Source: Mycoemilia scoparia (lineage: Eukaryota; Kickxellomycota; Kickxellomycetes; Kickxellales; Kickxellaceae). Taken from it: a DNA stretch of 24,938 nt. The notes beneath the pieces are model-generated. The model was not told the origin of the DNA, ran no database searches, and saw only the letters and a program-made list of their open reading frames with translations. The stretch spans positions 1 to 24,938 of the forward strand of contig JANBPU010000235.1 of the NCBI GenBank assembly GCA_027575805.1. Direction: 5' to 3'. Below, in pieces: positions 19,338 through 24,938 of this stretch (positions are counted from its first letter, which is position 1; every line of letters starts with the position of its first letter). The translations under genes were made by a program, and so were the position numbers.

Positions 19338-21200
19338 TTACAAGTTCATACGAGCAAGCGATGCATAGTAATTAATGACCTTGGGATGGGCCATAATACT
19401 ACTAGGCCGGAAATTCAAGACCTGCAATCCATCAAGCCCCGTAGCACGGCTCAATGCAACATAGGCCTGGCCCTTTTCAAAAACTTTACCCAAATCAACC
19501 ACAACCCTATCAATCGTCTGGCCCTGGCTTTTATGAATGGACAATGCCCACGCAAGCACCAAGGGAATCTGGATTCTTTTATATTCCTTATTGTTAATTT
19601 CGATGTTCCAGCTGTCCGGCATGACCACAATCTCAACCCCATTGGTAAACTTGCAAACCGGATATTCGCGACCATCGATTTCAGCGAACCTAGTAACAAC
19701 ACCACGGCTGCCATTGACCAAATTTTGTTCAGGCATGTTTTTGGTCAGCATGACCTGGGCATATTGCTTGAGGACCAATTGTTTAGGCGCAATCGACGAA
19801 GATTCAACCCGACTAGCCAAACTCTTATCGCTTTGAATCAGCTCACTCAGACTCCCATCCATACTGTTGTAAATGTACGCAGTTCCTTTGAGCTGATCCA
19901 GTTTTCGCTTATTGGCGTTTTCGACCTGATATCTGAGAGCATACAGCTCAGTGGGATAAATCCCATCGTTGGGGTAGCTGGGCACTCGGGAAAGCTGTCT
20001 AAACCGCTTTTCAGTTTCTGGGCTGATTTTGCCAATCCGCATTTCATTTAACATGTCAATAAACGTCATGTCCTTTTGTCTAAACACTTGGGTTAATACA
20101 ACAACTTTAGTGATACATTTCTTCCACATCTCGGCTTCGAAGCAAAACTTCATCACCCCTCCTGAACCTGCACCACCACCGACTCCTCCTGATTGCGAGT
20201 CTTTATTCACTGGTGGCAGTTGGTAGAAATCCCCGGTTATTACTAATTGAATTCCACCAAATGGGCTCCGGTTACCACGCACCTCTTTGGCAAGCAAATC
20301 CAGTTTATCAAATAGTTCACCGTCGAGCATTGAGACTTCGTCAACAATCAGAACCCGGGTTTTGCGCCATCTCTCTACCGCTTGCTTATTTCGCTTAACT
20401 CTTTTTACTAGCTCACCAATCGGCCGATTGCCAATTCCTATTCCCGAAAAGCTATGGATGGTTTGGCCACCAATATGGAAGGCGGCTATCCCGGTGGGCG
20501 CACACACCGAGATTCCGGAGGAAACGCCCAATGGCTCAGAGTCTTTGAGGAGTCGAATCATTTCGGACATTAGCACAGATTTGCCAGTGCCGGCCGATCC
20601 GGTTATGAAAACGTTGACCTTTTTGTTTATTACCAGATCGAGGGCTTCGAGCTGTTGTTGAGATAGCGTTACGCCTGAACGCGTTATTATATTGTTAGTT
20701 GACACAGGCTTAGATGAATGGACTGCAGCTGTTTTTGCTGATGACGAAGGAGGGGCTGCTCGGCTGGTTGGTGGCAGCGAATGATTTGGAATTGCCATAT
20801 TCATTATAGAATTGGATCTGCTACTATTATAGAAGTCATTGCGTTGTCTCTTTGAACTACTAATGCTGCTATATGAATTGCCTCCTTTTTCATAGCTACT
20901 ATAACTTTTGCTGCTGCTGCTGCTGGTGGTGGTGTTGTTGTTATTGTCAGTAGTGGTGGTGGACATGCCATTAAAGCTACGTTTGCGCACCGTTCCAAAG
21001 TATTCTGACTGCGATCCAGTATTCGTGCTTTGCGAACTTTGTCTGCTGACAGTCTGGGCGGGTGTATATGCGTTTACTTTTGGCGGTGGGTTGAGCTTAC
21101 CGGCATTTGCATTAGACGATGAGAATGAAGAAGAGGTTGGGTTCTTTTTTGCATTACCAAATGGCAACGTGGTTTGCTTCTTTTGGCCTTGTACAAACAT
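19338..21200 (-). CDS. PIF1: PIF1-family 5'-3' DNA helicase
   Basis: Superfamily 1B helicase. Family members unwind G-quadruplexes and R-loops and act at telomeres, rDNA and mitochondrial DNA. The intronless gene encodes 620 residues. Residues 1-175 are Ser/Asn/Thr-rich and disordered, with a PCNA-box-like QTTLPFG at 9-15 and basic patches. Motifs are a Q-motif region LSQQQLEALDLV (179), Walker A GSAGTGKS (201-208), motif Ia-like CAPTGIAAFHIGG (233), Walker B VDEVSM (286), motif III ITGDFYQLPPV (321), QVFRQ (371), motif V AWALSIHKSQGQT (550-562) and motif VI QAYVALSRA (578-586). All catalytic motifs are intact. A Gly-rich insert (338-349) follows motif III. No clear mitochondrial presequence is seen, so the nuclear form is most likely. 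Confidence 0.95.
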   Translation of the reverse strand: MFVQGQKKQTTLPFGNAKKNPTSSSFSSSNANAGKLNPPPKVNAYTPAQTVSRQSSQSTNTGSQSEYFGTVRKRSFNGMSTTTTDNNNNTTTSSSSSKSYSSYEKGGNSYSSISSSKRQRNDFYNSSRSNSIMNMAIPNHSLPPTSRAAPPSSSAKTAAVHSSKPVSTNNIITRSGVTLSQQQLEALDLVINKKVNVFITGSAGTGKSVLMSEMIRLLKDSEPLGVSSGISVCAPTGIAAFHIGGQTIHSFSGIGIGNRPIGELVKRVKRNKQAVERWRKTRVLIVDEVSMLDGELFDKLDLLAKEVRGNRSPFGGIQLVITGDFYQLPPVNKDSQSGGVGGGAGSGGVMKFCFEAEMWKKCITKVVVLTQVFRQKDMTFIDMLNEMRIGKISPETEKRFRQLSRVPSYPNDGIYPTELYALRYQVENANKRKLDQLKGTAYIYNSMDGSLSELIQSDKSLASRVESSSIAPKQLVLKQYAQVMLTKNMPEQNLVNGSRGVVTRFAEIDGREYPVCKFTNGVEIVVMPDSWNIEINNKEYKRIQIPLVLAWALSIHKSQGQTIDRVVVDLGKVFEKGQAYVALSRATGLDGLQVLNFRPSSIMAHPKVINYYASLARMNL

Positions 21201-21579
21201 TCTGTCTAAATTTTCAAGAGAGAGTTCGAATTACTTTTACAAATAGGTCAAATTCAAATATCACAAAAATGCTTTTTAGATGCCATGCTTACTTTTTTGA
21301 GTTATGCTTGTATTGTTTTGGAACTTTCAAGGCTGGAAGGAGGTGGGCTGAGTGATATACAAAATAGTATACGTGCTGATAAATGAATAATGTATACACA
21401 ATAGCGATGGTCAACCTAGAAAAAAAGAGAGCAAAAAAGTTACCAAATAATCAATTCAACATGTAAGAGCGCTTGTCTGTTATAAAAGCATTGTGCCAAG
21501 TAGTGGGTCAGTTAAAGAGCAGTCGTGTATGTTTCGTGGCTCTGGACGCCAAAGTGGATCAAGTACAAGGAGATCGTGA
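21201..21579. other. Upstream region of PIF1
   Basis: Noncoding 5' flank of the helicase gene. Beyond about 21470 the GC content rises as the relic-rich region begins. Confidence 0.45.
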
Positions 21580-21745
21580 TTAATGATTGGACTCCTTGAT
21601 CAGGAGTACTTGGAATTCCTGGATCGATCTAATAAATTCCTCCATTGGGTTGGTCATAGCGTCATGGCATTCCAGCCCCAATGAAGAAGAGTGCGTACAA
21701 GACACTGCGTTTATAATAATCTGAACACAGTCTATTAGCAAATGG
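21580..21745 (-). pseudogene. Coding-like fragment next to MITE copy 5
   Basis: The minus-strand frame running from the MITE end reads SSSLGLECHDAMTNPMEEF and then IRSIQEFQVLLIKESNH before a stop. The composition is protein-like and GC is above background, but other frames here are also partly open and I recognise no family. Probably a relic. Confidence 0.25.
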
Positions 21746-21772
21746 TCACCCTTCAAAAATATCTACCCATAT
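21746..21772. mobile_element. MITE copy 5 (solo right terminus)
   Basis: CACCCTTCAAAAATATCTACCCATAT is a family right-hand TIR, but no left TIR was found upstream. It is a truncated copy or the end of a longer element. Confidence 0.55.
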
Positions 21773-21773
21773 T

Positions 21774-21931
21774 TGTTTCTTAAACATGAATTTGCGATCC
21801 AGCACGCCTTTGAAACTGCCATTGATGCTAGCGAGTGGGGAGTATTGGATCGTTTTGAGCCATCCCAGCTCCAAACCAATGAATATAAAAGGAAATACCA
21901 AAATCTATATAGCATTACAGCATTTCTATAA
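21774..21931 (+). pseudogene. Coding-like fragment between MITE copies 5 and 6
   Basis: A plus-strand frame reads FAIQHAFETAIDASEWGVLD, then RFEPSQLQTNEYKRKYQNLY, and stops at 21929-21931, 14 bp before MITE copy 6. It lacks a clear ATG. A second plus frame is also open, so the coding frame is uncertain. It is most likely a relic of a larger gene or transposon ORF. Confidence 0.27.
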
Positions 21932-21945
21932 TAGCCATTCGATGA

Positions 21946-22038
21946 ACATGGGTAGTTATTTTTGAAGGGCTATAGAATCACTCATTTGGCTGGGATTGCC
22001 CCTATCAACATGCACCCTTCAAAAATTATGATCCATAT
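21946..22038. mobile_element. MITE copy 6 (93 bp)
   Basis: The left TIR GGGTAGTTATTTTTGAAGGGC and right TIR CACCCTTCAAAAATTATGATCC are present. The interior keeps TTTGGCTGGGATTGCCCCTAT but lacks the ACTAGT block of copies 1, 2 and 4. The left border is ACATGG instead of ATATGG. Confidence 0.82.
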
Positions 22039-22185
22039 ACCAGTAAATGTAAGCAGATAGTTTAGTCTTTGTTCTCTTCGTAACTATATTTGGATGGCGT
22101 GTGATTATTAACTTTTCTGTACGTAGCTGCTTCTCTTGGTTTAGGGGGCTTTCTTTTTTTCTGACTGTGTCAAACGCATCTTTAT

Positions 22186-22310
22186 ATATGGCTAGTTATT
22201 TTCGAAGGGCTAAATTAACATTATCAATGATAATATAGGCAGGCCAGTATGCGTAGCAAAGCTGGCCTACTAGTAAAAATCAGTAGCCCTTCAAAAATAA
22301 CCATCCATAT
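22186..22310. mobile_element. MITE copy 7 (125 bp, with internal hairpin)
   Basis: ATATGG/CCATAT ends with TIRs TAGTTATTTTCGAAGGGCT and AGCCCTTCAAAAATAACCA. The interior differs from other copies and contains GGCCAG...CTGGCC, which can form a hairpin. Its right end supplies the first bases of the ATG of relic C. Confidence 0.85.
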
Positions 22311-22476
22311 GGTCAAAGTTCTCAAGGCTTAGGGCAAAATGGGTTCCCAGGAACTGCATATAAAGTGGCTCATGGTTGGGCCAAAATCTGATGATGAGGC
22401 CCAACCATTTCTGCCAGCAATAGAGATTCGATCACTAGTGAATTCTTCTCGTATACCCAAAGTTTATAATTCGTGA
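22309..22476 (+). pseudogene. ORF relic C (MVKV...HIKWLMVGPKSD)
   Basis: ATG GTC AAA GTT CTC AAG GCT, then an in-frame TAG at 22330-22332, then an open frame reading GKMGSQELHIKWLMVGPKSD, QPFLPAIEIRSLVNSSRIPK and a TGA stop. The same protein pattern occurs in relic A (HIKWLVIGPKSDE..PFLP..IRS) and, at the start, in relic B (MVKVHKT). It is only 55 codons long and interrupted once. It contains an 11-bp inverted repeat (22372-22382 with 22398-22408). No family is recognised. Confidence 0.5.
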
Positions 22477-22535
22477 TACTTCTTTACCATAATCCCGGCA
22501 CTCTTTCTACTTCTACAGCTTTACAATATATCGAA

Positions 22536-24405
22536 ATGGAATTATCACATCATATCAAATTGTGTATATGTGACTACATTGCCAAAAGTCGTACGTATCA
22601 AGGCTTGGTAAAGTTAAAGGCAGCTTCTCTGGAATGGCACGAAGCAGTTTTGGAATATGAGTATAGATCCTGGTCATATAATAGTAGTAGTAATTCCAAA
22701 AGATATTTCAGTAAGTTATTATATGTCTTTCAGATATCCTTATCTTGCTCTGAATGAAAACAAACACTGCTCACATCGTTATATAATGGTAGATGCATTT
22801 ATAGATGTTGGACATGTATATGTATCTCGCATTTGTTTAAACACAAATGTTAAACCTTATGACGGATTTTATAATCTAAAGTGTCCCAAACTAAAAGAGC
22901 TGGAGGTAAAATATTACCCTGAATCTATCCAAAAGATTAGCGAATTTACAAAACTCAATACAACCATAACAATGCTAAATATCAAGCATTCTACTTCTCA
23001 ACCACCAAATGTTCCAATCATTAAATTGCGTTCAATTTTGGATATAATAAATCCACTATCGGACAGACTAACCACATTTAAACTGGGAATCCCTTTATAC
23101 CTTTCGTCATTGTCGTTTCTTTTGGAAAAGGTCCCTAATCTCAATATGCTGTTTCTCAAACATTGTGTATTGGAAGACATTTCAGATATATTTGCTCCTA
23201 AATACTATAACGAGGATCACCACCATATCAATAATGATAGCTCCAGGGCCCGCAGGAAGATATTCAATAGTCTGGTCAATCTAGAGCTCTGCCAGTGGTT
23301 TATCGCCAATGATCATCATCTTTGCAGAATCAAAAATGATAACCTTGTATTCAAAACCGGCTTATTTCCATCGCTGCAAAGCATAAAGTTTGATGAACCC
23401 ACGAACATTTCGACTCCAATTTATAGATTCGGGTTTATTACATACTCTCTTTTTTTCTGTTCAGCAGCACACCCAACACTAACTAAGCTCAGTTTGTGCC
23501 TTGTAACTCCAAGCCTTTTAAGACATGTTTCAAATGCCTGTACAAACCTCGAAAGTCTCGCTATATCCTCATACTATTGCCCAGAAAATGAAGTAGATGT
23601 AATAAAATCGTTTAGATCAATCGCCAATCTATTTCCAAGACTGACAGAGTTGAGTGTTTGGATGTGGAAACCAAAGTTTGGTTACTCCACGCCTATTACT
23701 AGTGACATGTTGTTTTATACAGAAACTCTGGATTATTATTTGGAATCAAGGCACACGGGAAGAATGGGAACAGCGATAAGAAGGGGAGTAGGTCACTTTC
23801 TGCGTAGACATCGCCAAGATCTGCTCCAATCACCACAAGCAATTCAAGCAGAAGATATAGTTGATAATAATAGCAATAGAAAGACCAATACTACCAGCGA
23901 TGATACACGAGCCAAAAATACCTCAAGATTCCAAATTCCATTACCATTTAGTTGCGCAAACACTCTCAAAAGACTCCATCTACATTCATCTTTTAATAAT
24001 CTAACTCCAGATGTCTTGGTTCCAATTTCAGAATTCACTAATTTGGAGTTTTTGGAAGTCGATTTTTCAACTCTTGATAATATCGAGCAACAAAAATCCA
24101 GAATCAAAGCCTACCACTACTATAATAATAACTATCATCATCATCAGGGTAACAACAAATCATTTGGAAAGCTGGCACATTTCTTATTGTGCAATAATAA
24201 TATTGACCTCAAACTCAACCAATTGAAACACCTTATCGATTTATTTCCTGCCCTTCAAATTTTCGAGTTTCCTACTAACTTTGATTATGATTCCAATGAA
24301 ATGAATATGTTTTTGCGGTGTCTAAGACGTGCCTTTCCAAACCTACATATATTCCTTTTTAAACCAGACATAAATATATATGGGAGACTATTTTTGAAGG
24401 GTTAG
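22536..24405 (+). CDS. F-box/leucine-rich-repeat-like protein
   Basis: I read exon 1 as 22536-22710 and exon 2 as 22793-24405 (595 residues). The intron is 82 nt, GTAAGT...GGTAG; an acceptor at 22804 is also in frame. The N-terminus (residues 1-50) has the spacing of a degenerate F-box (IKLCICDYIA, LVKLKAASLEWHEAV). The rest shows irregular LRRs: LKELEVKYYP, LTTFKLGIPLYL, LNMLFLKHCVLE, LVNLELCQWF, LTKLSLCLVTPSL, LESLAISSYY, LTELSVWMW, LKRLHLHSSF, LEFLEVDFSTL, LQIFEFP. F-box/LRR proteins select substrates for SCF ubiquitin ligases. The last nine residues and the stop come from MITE copy 8, so the original C-terminus has been replaced or extended. Confidence 0.75.
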
Positions 24406-24466
24406 TCGCTCATTTGACTGTGATTGTGCCTATGATCATTCACCTTTCAAAAATTATTACTCATAT
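24378..24466. mobile_element. MITE copy 8 (89 bp), overlapping the 3' end of the LRR gene
   Basis: The left TIR GGGAGACTATTTTTGAAGGGT and right TIR CACCTTTCAAAAATTATTACTC are present. The interior CATTTGACTGTGATTGTGCC resembles copy 6. The reading frame of the LRR gene enters the left TIR and stops at the TAG at 24403-24405. Confidence 0.82.
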
Positions 24467-24681
24467 AGATCAGCATTTTTCATGTTTCAGATTCTAATGA
24501 AGTAAATGGGTGTTATTTATGTATGCCATGTGGTTTAAATATATAAAATCATATGTTGAGTTTGAATAGTAAAACATCATCCATGTGGTACTGGTTTTAA
24601 ACTAGGTATATAAATGTAATGCACTGCTTTTCATTATAACGCCTTTACCTTTTCTTTTCTTTTCTCTTCCAGTATATTATA
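24467..24681 (+). promoter_or_regulatory. Promoter and leader of the secreted-protein gene
   Basis: TATATAAA at 24607-24614 is a plausible TATA box about 70 bp before the ATG. A CT-rich tract (about 24645-24671) ending in CAG precedes the start. It could be a pyrimidine-rich leader or the end of a 5' UTR intron. Confidence 0.4.
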
Positions 24682-24938
24682 ATGTTTATTAGGTCATTCT
24701 TATTTCTACTTTTCTTCAACCTTGTAGCACTTTCAGCAAGTGTCAACAGGGTATTCAACCACCAGTTACCTATAGCCAAGAGAGGCTATATCACATCTAC
24801 TGTCAGACCCATTACTACCCAAGTTCAAACTGTTCCAAGAGTATTTATAACCAGAGCTATTACACCTCCAATAGTAACCTTCAGAACTACCCAACAACAA
24901 GGTAAGGATTCTAAATATACTACTATAGCTCTAAATAT
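24682..24938 (+). CDS. Secreted Thr-rich protein, first exon (truncated by window)
   Basis: The ATG opens a typical signal peptide, MFIRSFLFLLFFNLVALSAS (residues 1-20), with predicted cleavage near the Ala-Ser. A Lys-Arg pair (IAKR, residues 31-34) looks like a Kex2-type processing site. The mature part is rich in Thr, Val, Pro and Arg (YITSTVRPITTQVQTVPRV). The exon appears to end at 24901 in CAAG|GTAAGG, phase 1, so the rest of the gene is beyond the window. It is probably a cell-wall or extracellular protein. The family is not recognised. Confidence 0.6.
   Translation, partial: MFIRSFLFLLFFNLVALSASVNRVFNHQLPIAKRGYITSTVRPITTQVQTVPRVFITRAITPPIVTFRTTQQQGKDSKYTTIALN

Noticed and set aside
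19302..20051. 249-codon plus-strand ORF antisense to PIF1.
   Set aside because: The minus strand carries intact helicase motifs V and VI over the same bases. The plus frame has no recognisable domain.
22424..22445. ATTCGATCACTAGTGAATTC resembles a T-vector cloning site (SpeI/EcoRI linker), suggesting vector contamination.
   Set aside because: The flanks do not continue as vector, and the same stretch aligns with relic A on the other strand (TTCAGTAGTGAACGAAG near 3423), so it is part of a native repeat.
22711..22733. A 23-nt intron (GTAAG...TTTCAG) in the LRR gene.
   Set aside because: Too short for the introns of this genome and it gives an early stop. The acceptor at 22792 gives an 82-nt intron and an open frame.

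Overview
The window looks like chromosomal DNA of an AT-rich, early-diverging fungus. A Mucoromycota or Mucorales-type genome is my best guess, and it is an inference. The reasons are: genes with GT-AG introns, mostly 75-140 nt long with GTAAGT donors; fungal-style 40S, proteasome and PIF1-helicase proteins; an F-box/LRR-like protein; long AT-rich spacers full of microsatellites; and a family of short inverted-repeat transposons. No rRNA, tRNA, CRISPR or bacterial-type operon was seen.

Layout. From 1 to about 6.2 kb there is a gene-poor AT-rich stretch with microsatellites, two miniature inverted-repeat elements (MITEs) and two decayed gene relics. A conserved housekeeping block follows: RPS2 (uS5, + strand, 6248-7513), the proteasome beta6 subunit (- strand, 8332-9087) and the proteasome beta5 subunit (+ strand, 9846-10831). 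The two proteasome genes are divergent and share a 758-bp promoter region that holds a repeated TGACGTGTAT motif. From 11.3 to 18.4 kb lies a minus-strand tandem array of four related, unrecognised genes. Each has one large low-complexity exon, an intron in the same phase-2 position (AA|GTAAGT) and a short C-terminal exon with a shared pattern. Three also carry a Cys/His cluster followed by a basic helix. Two orphan exons with compatible phase lie within the array. A PIF1-family helicase follows (- strand, 19338-21200). Then come several MITEs and relics, an F-box/LRR-like gene (+ strand, 22536-24405) whose stop codon lies inside a MITE, and the first exon of a secreted protein cut by the window edge.

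The housekeeping genes do not form a pathway beyond the proteasome pair. The most unusual content is the tandem array, and the MITE family, whose termini repeatedly touch gene ends and starts. Three decayed ORFs related to one another lie near it: two begin exactly at a MITE end, and the third has no MITE at its start. One assembly gap (9 N) adjoins a perfect 78-bp palindrome that may be an artefact.
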